Below are positions 44,978-54,900 of a DNA stretch of 64,000 nt, one piece after another. How positions within the stretch are numbered: position 1 is the stretch's first letter; every line of letters starts with the position of its first letter. The position numbers were made by a program, and so were the translations under genes. Under the pieces are notes generated by a model. The model was given only the letters and a program-made list of their open reading frames with translations, made no database searches and was not told the DNA's origin. This stretch comes from HGM04593 sp045647885 (GTDB taxonomy: Bacteria; Bacteroidota; Bacteroidia; Bacteroidales; Bacteroidaceae), in NCBI GenBank assembly GCA_045647885.1, contig JAZRMX010000014.1, positions 1 to 64,000 of the forward strand. The letters are read 5' to 3'.

Positions 44978-45016
44978 AAAAGCGTGTTATTTAATTTTAC
45001 GAATAACACGCTTTTT
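44978..45016 (+). terminator. Terminator of the small secreted protein gene
   Basis: The 14-bp stem AAAAGCGTGTTATT/AATAACACGCTTTT (44978-44991 and 45002-45015, 10-base loop) ends in a T-run. Confidence 0.9.
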
Positions 45017-45018
45017 CT

Positions 45019-45026
45019 TATCTTCG
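45019..45026 (+). promoter_or_regulatory. -7 element of the ABC-F gene
   Basis: TATCTTCG lies three bases after the preceding terminator and 30 bases before the ABC-F ATG. Confidence 0.42.
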
Positions 45027-45056
45027 CACGCTGAAAGGCATAAAAGAGATAAAAAA

Positions 45057-46931
45057 ATGGCAATAGACCTGCAGATAGAGGGAATTTCAAAAAGGTTCGG
45101 CGACCTTGAACTTTTTAGTAACATATCGTTTACGGTAGAGGAGCGTCAACGCATAGGGCTCATAGCCCGTAACGGCCGTGGAAAAAGCACTTTGCTGAAG
45201 ATTATCGCCGGCGAGGAGCCGTGTGACGAGGGGCGTATAACCCTGCGCGGAGGCATTAGAGTGGGGTATCTTGAGCAGGAGCCGGTTTTTGACGGCGAGC
45301 TTACGGTTATTGAGGCCTGTTTGTGCCGCAACCCCGAAAAGGCGGCTGTCGTGGCGCGTTACGAGCAGGCTCTCGCTGCCGGTAACGAGAAGGAACTGCA
45401 ACAGCTGATGGAGGAGATGGACTGTCACGATGCGTGGGACTATGAACAGCGCGCTAAACAGGTTCTCGGCAAGCTGAAAATCTCTCGTTTCGACCAACCG
45501 GTAAAAGAGCTCTCGGGTGGGCAGAGAAAACGCATAGCTCTTGCATCTGTGCTGATTGAGCAGCCCGAACTTATGATTCTTGACGAGCCTACCAACCACC
45601 TTGATATGGAGATGGTGGAGTGGCTCGAGGATTATCTCTCGCGCGTCAGTTGCAGCCTTCTGATGGTTACCCACGACCGCTATTTCCTCGACAATGTGTG
45701 CAATGAGATTATAGAGATAGACGACAATGTCCTTTACCGCTATAAAGGAAACTACAGTTACTTTCTGCAACGCCGCGAAGAACGTTTGCAGAACCAGGCT
45801 GCTGAAACAGCACGCGCAAGGAATCTCTTGCGCAAGGAACTCGACTGGATGCGCCGTCAGCCTCAGGCGCGTGCCCACAAGGCAAAATACCGTATAGATG
45901 CCTTCTACAAGCTCGAGGAGAAAGCTGCAGCTATGCGCGACGACTCAAAGGTGTCGCTCGAGGTGAAAGCGCAATACATAGGCAATAAAATATTCGTTAT
46001 GCGAGGCCTCTCTAAAGCCTTCCCGGGCAAGGTTATCGCAAAAGATTTCTATTATACTTTTTCGCGTTACGAAAAGCTTGGTATCGTGGGCAACAACGGC
46101 ACAGGAAAGTCTACGTTCATAAAAATGCTGCTCGGCAGGGTTGCACCCGACAGTGGCAGCATAGAAGTGGGAGAAACTGTGAAATGGGGCTACTACAGTC
46201 AGGATGGCCTCTCGTTTAACGAGCAGATGAAGGTAATTGATGTGGTGAAGAACATTGCCGAGGTTATTCCTGTAGCCGGCAAGATGCTCACTGCATCGCA
46301 GTTCCTTCAGCATTTTCTTTTCTCTCCCGAAAAACAATACAGCTATGTCTATAAGTTGAGTGGTGGTGAAAAGCGTCGTCTTTACCTCTGCACCGTGCTT
46401 ATGAGCAACCCGAACTTTCTTGTTCTCGACGAGCCCACCAACGACCTTGATATTGAGACTCTGCAGGTGCTCGAGGAGTATCTGAGCGACTTCAAGGGGT
46501 GTGTAATAGTGGTTAGTCACGACCGCTATTTTATGGATAGAGTGGTGGACCACATATTTGTATTCAACGGCGAGGGCGATATAAAGGATTTCCCCGGCAA
46601 CTATACCGATTGGCGCGATTGGCGCGACGAGGAGCGTGCCACAGCCGCGAAGATAGCAGCCGAAAAGGCGGCAAAGAGCGCTCCGGCAAAGACCACCCGT
46701 CGCACCGAAGAAAAACGTAAGCTCACCTTTAAGGAGAAGCGCGAGTACGAAGAGCTTGAGGCGGCAATTATGGAGCTTGAAGCCGAGAAGGAGAGCATAG
46801 AGCAGGAGATGAGCAGTGGTACCCTCTCAAACGATGCGCTTATGGAAAAATCGGTGCGCATACAGCAAGTAATGGAGCTTATCGACGAAAAGACAATGCG
46901 CTGGCTCGAACTCAGCGAGTATGCAATGTAA
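45057..46931 (+). CDS. ABC-F family ATPase (Uup-like)
   Basis: The 624-residue soluble protein has two ABC domains. The first has Walker A ARNGRGKST (37-45), LSGGQRKRIA and LDEPTNHLD; the second has GNNGTGKST, LSGGEKRRLY and LDEPTNDLD. The inter-domain linker (about 235-300, RRQPQARAHKAKYR) and the C-terminal coiled coil (about 550-620) match ABC-F proteins of the Uup type, which bind ribosomes or branched nucleic acids and do not transport. An antibiotic-resistance role is possible for some relatives, but the Uup-like tail argues for housekeeping. Confidence 0.93.
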   Translation: MAIDLQIEGISKRFGDLELFSNISFTVEERQRIGLIARNGRGKSTLLKIIAGEEPCDEGRITLRGGIRVGYLEQEPVFDGELTVIEACLCRNPEKAAVVARYEQALAAGNEKELQQLMEEMDCHDAWDYEQRAKQVLGKLKISRFDQPVKELSGGQRKRIALASVLIEQPELMILDEPTNHLDMEMVEWLEDYLSRVSCSLLMVTHDRYFLDNVCNEIIEIDDNVLYRYKGNYSYFLQRREERLQNQAAETARARNLLRKELDWMRRQPQARAHKAKYRIDAFYKLEEKAAAMRDDSKVSLEVKAQYIGNKIFVMRGLSKAFPGKVIAKDFYYTFSRYEKLGIVGNNGTGKSTFIKMLLGRVAPDSGSIEVGETVKWGYYSQDGLSFNEQMKVIDVVKNIAEVIPVAGKMLTASQFLQHFLFSPEKQYSYVYKLSGGEKRRLYLCTVLMSNPNFLVLDEPTNDLDIETLQVLEEYLSDFKGCVIVVSHDRYFMDRVVDHIFVFNGEGDIKDFPGNYTDWRDWRDEERATAAKIAAEKAAKSAPAKTTRRTEEKRKLTFKEKREYEELEAAIMELEAEKESIEQEMSSGTLSNDALMEKSVRIQQVMELIDEKTMRWLELSEYAM

Positions 46932-46991
46932 GGGTGAACAAACGCCTGCCGTGAACAGTTAATAAAAGGATGATATAATTGCAAAAATAAT

Positions 46992-47735
46992 ATGGATAGC
47001 AGTTTGAATATAGACCGTTTCCCTTTCTATGCCGAAACGTTTTTAGTAGACAGTAAAAGCCGTGTGCGCCCTGCAACGCTATGCAGGCAGATGCTTACCT
47101 GTGGCGGCCGCCACGGCGAGGCGCGCGGTTTTGGTGCTACAAGCACGCTTGGTTGGGTTCTTGCCCGTATGGCGGTGCAAATAGAGCGTCTTCCTGTGTG
47201 GAGAGAGAACTATTATATAGAAACGTGGGTGCGTAACCTCTATCACGGCTTTACCGACCGTTGTTTCCGCGTGGTCGATGAGGAGGGGAATCTTCTTGCT
47301 ACTTCTATAGCCACAATGGCTCTTATGGATTTAAAGAACCGTACCTCGGTGGACTTGAACGGCGACATTGGCCGTCGTCTGCTCGAGTGTGTCCTGCCCG
47401 ACGAGCCCTTCCCTATGCGTCGTATTCCCTCGTTGCCCCGTATTGCGGTAGATGAGGTCTCTTTCCGTCGCAGCCCGCAGTACAGCGACGTCGATATTAA
47501 CGGGCATATGAACAGCGTGCGCACGCTTGAGCATATTTTTGATTATCTCTCGCTCGATTATATGAACAACCACACCCTCACCAGTCTTGTAATAAGTTAT
47601 ATGCAGGAGGGTGCTGCTGCCGAGGAGCTTACATACGGTGTGAAAAAGATTGAAGAGAACCATTTTCTTGCACAGGTTACCAAGGAGAATGGGCAACCTG
47701 CTTCGCGTTGCGAGTTGGTGTTTACTCCGGTGTGA
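46992..47735 (+). CDS. Acyl-ACP thioesterase
   Basis: The 247-residue double hot-dog enzyme releases free fatty acids from acyl carrier protein. Landmarks are the CGGRHGEARGFG segment in the first hot-dog, ETWVRNLYHGFTDRCF, and the catalytic DVDINGHMNSVR (Asp, Asn, His) in the second. Length and motifs match the bacterial FatA/FatB-like family of gut Bacteroidales. It is preceded by 60 bp and the sequence TATAATTG close to the ATG, so the leader may be very short. Confidence 0.93.
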   Translation: MDSSLNIDRFPFYAETFLVDSKSRVRPATLCRQMLTCGGRHGEARGFGATSTLGWVLARMAVQIERLPVWRENYYIETWVRNLYHGFTDRCFRVVDEEGNLLATSIATMALMDLKNRTSVDLNGDIGRRLLECVLPDEPFPMRRIPSLPRIAVDEVSFRRSPQYSDVDINGHMNSVRTLEHIFDYLSLDYMNNHTLTSLVISYMQEGAAAEELTYGVKKIEENHFLAQVTKENGQPASRCELVFTPV

Positions 47736-47757
47736 GCCCATACTCTTTATTCTTGCT

Positions 47758-47852
47758 GTAGGGGTAGACCGATGTGTCTACCCGAAATATTGGGGTGTAT
47801 TCTTGCTATTATTTTTTTGGCGAACACATCGGTTGCGCCCCTACGCGAGGGG
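47758..47852. repeat. REP-like intergenic palindrome
   Basis: The outer arms GTAGGGGtagACCGATGTGT (47758-47777) and ACACATCGGTtgcgCCCCTAC (47824-47844) are inverted repeats with a few mismatches. Inside is an 8-bp hairpin GGGTAGAC/GTCTACCC (47762-47769 and 47776-47783); next to the right arm is a small CCCCT/AGGGG hairpin. GTAGGGG-CCCCTAC palindromes of this kind recur as dispersed intergenic elements in many bacterial genomes (established pattern). No gene is present here. Confidence 0.55.
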
Positions 47853-47924
47853 AGTAATTAAATACATTCAGTCTACCTATACAATTACAATTATTGCAAT
47901 CTCTTTGAGCGCACACGCCAATAT

Positions 47925-47965
47925 AAAAAACACATCCCGCCCACCGTTTCTCGGTGGGCGGGATG
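47925..47965 (-). terminator. Terminator of the 1240-residue protein gene
   Basis: On the minus strand the 14-bp stem CATCCCGCCCACCG/CGGTGGGCGGGATG is followed by TGTGTTTTTTAT. Confidence 0.93.
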
Positions 47966-47985
47966 AAACTGTTTATTCACTTACA

Positions 47986-50900
47986 TTACTCGCAAACAGG
48001 GCGTATAACAAGACCTTCTTGGCGAGATTCTGTCGAAATTACACCACTATCATTATTGACGAAGTAAAGTCTATAAGCTTTGGGAGAAGATTCCAGTGAA
48101 GCAGTCCAATAGCAACCGGCATCACGCACAACGGTAACTGGTGCGTGGGTTATGACTTTGTGAGTATAAGGCAAGAAGATACTGTTGCCATTGGGGCCGG
48201 ATACACGCCAACCTTCAATATCGTTAAAATATCCTTTTATCCAAGAGCAGTTATCGACAAGTTCCTGCATTTCCCTTTTTGTGGGAATGCGCCAAGTACC
48301 GCTCAACTTACCGCGTGCAACATCGTCAATAAGTTCAAGGTTTTTTTTGTCATCAACCGTGCCATAATCGCTGTCGAGACAATATTTGCTATAATACAAG
48401 AAGTTGGGGTCGGCTGCAAACTTGTAATTTCCCCAGGTAAATGCCTCTTTTTCCTTAATCTCTCCCCAAGCATAGGCTGTGCCTGCCTCTTCTGGTATTG
48501 TGGCACCAAGGTTGCAACTTGCCCACTTGATGGAGAGCCCAAGGTCTATGACTTCGCCATCGGTAATATCCAAATTGAATTTCGGACGCAACTGTACAGC
48601 ATCTTTGCCCATTGTAAAAGTGTATGTGGCAGCGGTACTCACAGGTGTTTCATAATCCACATCGTACCATCCAGCGAATTCATACCCCTCGTCGGGAATG
48701 GCTGTTATGGTAATGGTGTAGCCTTCGGACATATATTCACTAAAGTGGCCTGTAAGAGTTTTTCCGAATAAATAGATGCTACCACCATATTCGGCATTGC
48801 TAACCATCAGGCGGGGATAGCTTTCAGGATAGAGCCCTGTGTCAATAGGGGTTGCACCACACACAGGGCGCACGGGATAGCCATCCTCTCTATTATGAGT
48901 TGTTGCACCTTTATATGTATTATAAATATAGCAACCATAGGCCGACCTACAACTATTGACATTCAATATTGAAGAATGGGAACTACATTCATTCCCCTGG
49001 TTTGCAAAAGTTGTAGATGATTTACTGTAATAGCCGGCAAGGGGCAGGAATATGCTGTTACCATTGTTGCCTGTTACGCGGTAACCTTTAACACCATTAA
49101 GCGTCTCCTCAGTCCAGGTGCAATAGCAGAGCAATTCCATCTGCTCGGCAAGTGTAGGCATACGCCAATCGCTGCCCCATTTTACACTGGCTACATCATC
49201 GACTGGTTCAAGGAGTGATTTGTTGTCTGGGGTGCCGTAATGACTGTCGGTGCAATATTTGTTCACCGAATCGAGCCAACCGTAGTCGCTATATACATAA
49301 TATTTATAAGTTTCGCTCACCTCTTCGGTTTCTCCCCAAGCATAATAGCCGCCATACCCCTCGGGCGCAGTGGCACCCACATTGTGGCTTGCCCATTTAA
49401 GACCACTGGGAAGGCCAAGGTCTATAGCTGTGCCGGCTGGTGTGGCAGGGAGAGAGAATTTTGCGGCAAGCTCCACATTGCTGCTTACTGTAAATGTGTA
49501 TACTGTATCGGTGCTCACAAGTGTCGTACTACCATCGGTGTACCAACCAGTAAAATGTCTTCCTTCAACGGGAACTGCCTTTACTGTGATTTTGCGACCT
49601 TCGACAAATGTCATCTTCTTGTCGCTGTAACCATCTATGGCTACTGTGCCAAGACCGATATTTGTAACCTTTACCTCGCAGTAATTTACGCGCGGTGCTT
49701 GAATGGGGCGAACGGTACAACCACCAGTGCGAGTCGTAGATTGAAGCAGGCATTCATAGTCGTGTATAAGTAAAAAATATTGGGCATAGTTGTAATTACC
49801 TGTATTGCTTGACCAATAATAACCATCTTCGCCACAGTCACGTAGCTCTGTATCGTTGTAATTACCGGCAGCGGGCAGGAAGATGCTGTTACCATTGGGG
49901 CCCGTTACATTATAGCCATTGACACCGTAAAGAGATGTCCACTCCCAATTACAGTAGTCTAAAAGTTCTTTTTGCTCTTCAATGGTGGGCATACGCCACT
50001 CACCTCCCCACAGAACGGTGGCAACGTCGTCGTCGGCATCGAGCATTGTCTTGCCATCGACTGTGCCATAATTGCTGTCGATACAATATTTTGTGAGGGC
50101 ATTCATATTGCCGTCGCAATATTTATAGGTGGTTCCCTGCCAGTCGTATTTGTTCTTCTCTTCGGTTTCTCCCCAGGCATAGTAACCGCCATACTCTTCG
50201 GGTGCAGTAGCGCCCACATTGTGGCTTGCCCATTTAAAGCCGCTGGGAAGGCCCAGGTCTATGGCTTGGGCTGGTGTAGTGGGGAGAGTAAATTTTGCCA
50301 TAATCTCCACATTACTGCTTACCGTGAATGTGTACGATTCATCGCTGCTCACAAGTGTCTCACCGTCGTTGGTGTACCAACCTGCAAAATCCCTTCCATC
50401 GCCGGGCGTGGCAATTACTGTTACACTGCTACCCTCGATAAATTTTGTGTTTGTCGCATCTTCACCATCTATGACAACCGTGCCTCTACCGCTACTTGTA
50501 ACTGTTACGGTATGTTTTATTAGAGTAGATTCGTCATACACAGGGCGCACTACCCAACCAAAGTAGCGTGGGTCGGCATAATCCCACCCGTATCCTACTG
50601 CCAAATTAAAGCCACTATTGTAGGCGTTATTATTATTGTCGGGGTGTACAGTGTTTGACCAGAAGTAGCTCACGGAGCCTTTGTTGAATATTTCGGTGTT
50701 GATGCGGTAACCGGTTGCAGGCAGGAATATGCTGTTGCCGTTGGGGCCTGTTATGCGAACGCCGTCTACACCGTTAAGTGTCTCTTTTTCCCAATTGCAG
50801 TAATAATATAGTTCTTCCTGCTCTTCGCTGTTGGGCATACGCCAACCGTTGCCCCAATAAACCTGTGCAACATCATCTTCTGCATCGAGTGTACTCTTGT

Positions 50901-51708
50901 TATCGATAATACCCCAACCATCGTCGTGTGACCAATATTTGCTCATCAAATTTTCGTTGTGATTCAAATGCTTGTAGTTCTGCCAGGAGTATTCCTCTTT
51001 CTCCTCTGTTTCTCCCCAAGCATAATAGGCACCACACTCTTCGGGAGCTGTTGCACCCACATTGTAATTTGCCCACTTTATGCCACTGGGCAGTCCCAGG
51101 TCTATAGCTTCACCCACAGCTGTGGGGTCGGGGATGCTGGGTGTGCTGTCTCCCTCGTTTGTTCCAAGAATAATGCTAACAAGAACGGTTATGTCGGCAA
51201 CGTTGATTTTACCATCTCTGTTAATGTCGCCATTGTTACCATTGTCACCATTGTCGTTACCAAGAATAATGCTCACAAGAGTAGTTACGTCGGCAACGTT
51301 GATTTTGCCATCGCCATTGATATCACTCGCTTGCGAGAGGTCGGCGGTTAGTTCTATGTTGCTTATTCCGCAATTGTCGTTACCGTTGTCTCCACTGCCG
51401 TCTTTTATATATATAACCTTAAGGTAACGGGTTCCGGCAGTGGTAAATTCAATGGTGTGGTGTCCTGAATGCTCGCCGCTTGTCTGCCAAAAGCAGACAT
51501 CGTCGAGATAAATGTAAAAAATGTCATAATTTTCTTCGCTGCTCACAAACCAATCGAAAGAGAGTGTACTACCTTTATCCACTGTAAGCGCGTAGGTTTT
51601 TTCCGATGTACTATTTTCTCTGGTATCCGATGTCCAATCGTCGAACGTGGTTGCACTTGTCGCAAGGCTGAACAAGAATACAAAAAAGAATAGCAAATGT
51701 TTTTTCAT
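47986..51708 (-). CDS. Very large secreted modular protein with dockerin-like repeats and four FISUMP-like modules
   Basis: The 1240-residue protein has a signal peptide (residues 1-19), an N-terminal beta domain (about 20-124), and two dockerin-type calcium-loop repeats (129-150 and 161-182, DINGDGKINVADVT and DINRDGKINVADIT). Four modules of about 190 residues (198-392, 481-668, 760-950, 1051-1240) each begin AIDLGLPSG-KWA and contain YYAWGETEE, WRMP, GPNGNSIFLP and a final RPV; they resemble the Fibrobacter succinogenes major paralogous domain. Between them are three InlB-type B-repeat linkers (about 399-474, 676-752, 966-1045; FAGWYT, YTFTVSSNVE). It is probably a surface binding or adhesion protein; no catalytic motif is seen. 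The last module is the most divergent. Confidence 0.88.
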   Translation of the reverse strand: MKKHLLFFFVFLFSLATSATTFDDWTSDTRENSTSEKTYALTVDKGSTLSFDWFVSSEENYDIFYIYLDDVCFWQTSGEHSGHHTIEFTTAGTRYLKVIYIKDGSGDNGNDNCGISNIELTADLSQASDINGDGKINVADVTTLVSIILGNDNGDNGNNGDINRDGKINVADITVLVSIILGTNEGDSTPSIPDPTAVGEAIDLGLPSGIKWANYNVGATAPEECGAYYAWGETEEKEEYSWQNYKHLNHNENLMSKYWSHDDGWGIIDNKSTLDAEDDVAQVYWGNGWRMPNSEEQEELYYYCNWEKETLNGVDGVRITGPNGNSIFLPATGYRINTEIFNKGSVSYFWSNTVHPDNNNNAYNSGFNLAVGYGWDYADPRYFGWVVRPVYDESTLIKHTVTVTSSGRGTVVIDGEDATNTKFIEGSSVTVIATPGDGRDFAGWYTNDGETLVSSDESYTFTVSSNVEIMAKFTLPTTPAQAIDLGLPSGFKWASHNVGATAPEEYGGYYAWGETEEKNKYDWQGTTYKYCDGNMNALTKYCIDSNYGTVDGKTMLDADDDVATVLWGGEWRMPTIEEQKELLDYCNWEWTSLYGVNGYNVTGPNGNSIFLPAAGNYNDTELRDCGEDGYYWSSNTGNYNYAQYFLLIHDYECLLQSTTRTGGCTVRPIQAPRVNYCEVKVTNIGLGTVAIDGYSDKKMTFVEGRKITVKAVPVEGRHFTGWYTDGSTTLVSTDTVYTFTVSSNVELAAKFSLPATPAGTAIDLGLPSGLKWASHNVGATAPEGYGGYYAWGETEEVSETYKYYVYSDYGWLDSVNKYCTDSHYGTPDNKSLLEPVDDVASVKWGSDWRMPTLAEQMELLCYCTWTEETLNGVKGYRVTGNNGNSIFLPLAGYYSKSSTTFANQGNECSSHSSILNVNSCRSAYGCYIYNTYKGATTHNREDGYPVRPVCGATPIDTGLYPESYPRLMVSNAEYGGSIYLFGKTLTGHFSEYMSEGYTITITAIPDEGYEFAGWYDVDYETPVSTAATYTFTMGKDAVQLRPKFNLDITDGEVIDLGLSIKWASCNLGATIPEEAGTAYAWGEIKEKEAFTWGNYKFAADPNFLYYSKYCLDSDYGTVDDKKNLELIDDVARGKLSGTWRIPTKREMQELVDNCSWIKGYFNDIEGWRVSGPNGNSIFLPYTHKVITHAPVTVVRDAGCYWTASLESSPKAYRLYFVNNDSGVISTESRQEGLVIRPVCE
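51163..51324 (-). repeat. Tandem dockerin-like repeat coding pair
   Basis: Two 66-base units encoding near-identical EF-hand-like repeats (residues 129-150 and 161-182 of the 1240-residue protein) are set 96 bases apart. Both keep the acidic D-x-N/R-x-D-G-K-I-N pattern that binds calcium. Confidence 0.85.
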
Positions 51709-51744
51709 AGATGTAAATTTGTTAGTTAATTTCTTTGTTTAAAG

Positions 51745-51752
51745 CAAATTTA
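51745..51752 (-). promoter_or_regulatory. -7 element of the 1240-residue protein gene
   Basis: The minus strand reads TAAATTTG, 37 bases before the start. No good TTTG is at the expected distance. Confidence 0.45.
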
Positions 51753-51833
51753 TATAAAAAAGTTTTGCTATTACTCCCCCCATTGTTAAAAAACATTAAT
51801 TTGTTAAATATGTGTTTGTTATAAAGAGTGAAA

Positions 51834-51884
51834 GCGCCTGTTGGAGCTTTTTTAGCTCGTGGCAGGCGCCTCGTTTTTTATTTT
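51834..51884. terminator. Hairpin after the RND pump gene
   Basis: The two-part stem GCGCCTG-GAGCT / AGCTC-CAGGCGC has a T-loop. The clear T-run (51874-51879) is on the plus strand, but the hairpin sits right after the RND pump stop on the minus strand, where only a weak T-rich tract follows. It probably ends the efflux operon; the strand of best termination is unclear. Confidence 0.6.
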
Positions 51885-51907
51885 GTTGTAAAAATTATTC
51901 TTTTTCT

Positions 51908-54900
51908 TTAAGTTGCTTTTTTTCTGCTCAATTTTTCCTCCAGCATCTGCACCCATTCGTACCAGTTTGGTATATAAAGCGTGGCTATAATGGTGTTGAG
52001 CAACATACCGAATACCACCGCTGCACCCAATGAGAGTCTGGCATTAGCACCGGCACCACCGGCAAAAAGCAGGGGCATTACACCCAGTACAAAGGCGAAA
52101 GAGGTCATAAGTATGGGGCGCAAGCGCACGTGCCCGGCCTCGGCAGCACTCTCTCTGATGCTGTTGCCGCCGGCTCTGAAATCGCGTGCAAACTCCACTA
52201 TGAGAATACCGTTTTTCGCGCTCAATGCTATTAGCAGAATAATTCCAATCTGTGTGTATATACTCACCGGAATATCGAACAGCCAGCAGCCGACTATTGC
52301 GCCAAGCAGGGCTATAGGCACGCCGGTGATGGCGGCAACGGGGCTTGCCCAGCTTTCGTATTGTGCCGCAAGCACAAGATAGGCTACCAGTATGGCAAGG
52401 GCGAAAATTATGGTGGTGCTGCTGCCGGCAGCCTCTTCCTGGTAGGCAACGCCTGTCCACTCGTAACCGAATTCGTTGCCAAGCTCGGTTTTTATCAGTT
52501 TCTCAATATCCTCCATAGCTTCGCTGGAGCTGTAACCCTGTGCCACATTACAGGTGACGGTTGCGCTGTTGTACATATTGTAACGCCCAAGTTGGTCGAT
52601 GCCCAGCACCTCCTCGGCTTTTATGAAACTGCTGAATGGTACCATCTCTCCGCGGTTGTTGGCAAGGCTCAGGCGTAATACGCTGTCTATAACCTTCTGG
52701 CTTTTCTCGCCGGCAGCCATCTTTACTTGCCATATACGGCCGAGCATTACAAAATCGTTTACATAAATCGCACCCATATAATAACTCAAAGTGGAGAGCA
52801 CTGCACCCATATCAAGTCCCATAGAGATAGCCTTCTCGCGGTCTATGTTTAGAAAATATTGCGGTACATCGGCCTCGTAGGAGCTGTTTATGCTCTCTAT
52901 CGACGGGGCTTTTGTGTAATTGGCCACTATGGCATCCACGCCTTTCTGCATCTCGGTGAGCCCCAGAGCCTTGCGGTCTTCGAGCTGTAGCTGCAGGCCT
53001 CCCACGTTACCTATTCCCGGGATTGCCGGAGGCACTATAGCAAAGCACTGTGCCTCCTCAATCTCCACATAGGCCTGGCGGTTGAAACGCTCCACAATGG
53101 CTGCCGCTTTTTGCTCTGTCTCTTTGCGCTCGCTCCAGTCCTTCAGCACCACAAAGACGCTTGCTGCGTTGCTCTGCTGTCCGTTGTTGAGTATGCTGTA
53201 TCCGCTTATACTTATGTTTGTCTTTACCTCGGGGTAGGAAGAAACGATGTTCTCCACCTTTGCTGCCACAGCCTCGGTGCGGGAGAGTGATGCGGCAGGC
53301 GGTAACTGCACGGCGATGATGAAGTAGCCGTCATCCTCCTCGGGTATGAAGGTGGTGGGCCATATTCTGAACATATAAAGCGCGAGTAACGCCATAACGA
53401 TAAAACTCACGGCTGCAATCCCGGCACGGCGCAAGAGAAAACCCACGCTCTTGTCGTACATACGTTGCAGTGCGTCGTAACCTCTGTTGAATCCCGCAAA
53501 GAAGCGGTTCTCTTTTCTCTCGCTGGTGGGGCGAAGGAGCAGGGCGCACAAGGCGGGGGTGAGGGTGAGCGAGTTAAAGCCGCTCAAAAGGGTGGCGGTG
53601 GCTATGGTGAGGGCAAATTGTTTGTACATCTGTCCCGATATTCCGCTAATCATAGTGGTGGGCAGAAAAACAGCCATCATCACAAGCACCACGCCCACAA
53701 TGGGGCCCGAAATCTCACGCATAGCCTTCTCGGTGGCCTCGCGTGGCGGCAGTTTCTCCTCGTCGAGTATGCGTGTGGCATTCTCCACCACCACTATTGC
53801 ATCGTCCACCACAATGGCAATGGCGAGTATAAGCCCGAAGAGCGACAGGGTATTTATGGAGAACCCTAATAGTTGCATTACGGCAAGCGTGCCTATGAGC
53901 GACACGGGTATGGTGAGGCAGGGAATGAGCGTTGCACGCCAATTCTGCAGAAAGAGAAAAATAACGAGTATCACAAGTATTGTGGTCTCCACAAATGTGA
54001 AAAGAACCTCGTGTATGGAGCTACGCATAACATCGGTGGTGTCCAGAGCTATCTGGTATTCCACTTGTGGGGGAAAGTCCTCGCCAAGCTCCTCCATTTT
54101 ATCCCTTACAGCCTTTGAAACGGCAAGCGAGCTTGAACCGGGCAACTGATAGACTGCAAGTGCCGCAGTGGGCTTCCCGCGCAGTCGCGAGGATGATGCG
54201 TAGGTCTCACTGCCTATTTCAATCTCGGCAATATCGCGCAGGCGCAGCATATCCACTCCGTAGTTGCGTATCACAATGTTGGCAAACTCCTCGGCATCCT
54301 TTAGACGCCCCTGCACGTTGAGGGTGTATTGAAAAGCATTGTCGGCTCCTGCGCCAAGCGTCTGCCCCACATAACCGGCCGATATTGCGAGGTTCTGTTT
54401 CGATATTGCCTGGTATACCTCGGCGGGGGAGATTCCTCGTATGCGCATAGCTTCGGGGTCGAGCCACACGCGCATAGAGTATTTTCCTGCACCCATAATG
54501 TTTACCGAGCCCACGCCCGGGGTGCGTGTCAATTGGTCTACAAGCTGTAGTTCGGCGTAATTCGACAGATATAGCTGGTTGTATGTGCTGTCGCCCGTGA
54601 GGGTTATGAAAAGCACCACGTTCGACGATTGTTTCTGCACCGTCACTCCCTGTTGGGTAACCTCGCTCGGTAGCGAGTTGAGCGCAATGTTTACACGGTT
54701 CTGCACCAGCACGGTTGCCATATCAATATCTGTTCCCACCTCAAAGGTTACGGTGAGCCTGTATGTTCCCGAAGAGGAGGAGGTGGAGCTCATATATATC
54801 ATATTGTCCACGCCGTTTACCTGCTGCTCTATGGGTATGCCCACCGTTTGCGCGATGGTCTCGGCGTTTGCACCGGGGTAGATGGCATTTACCTGTACGG

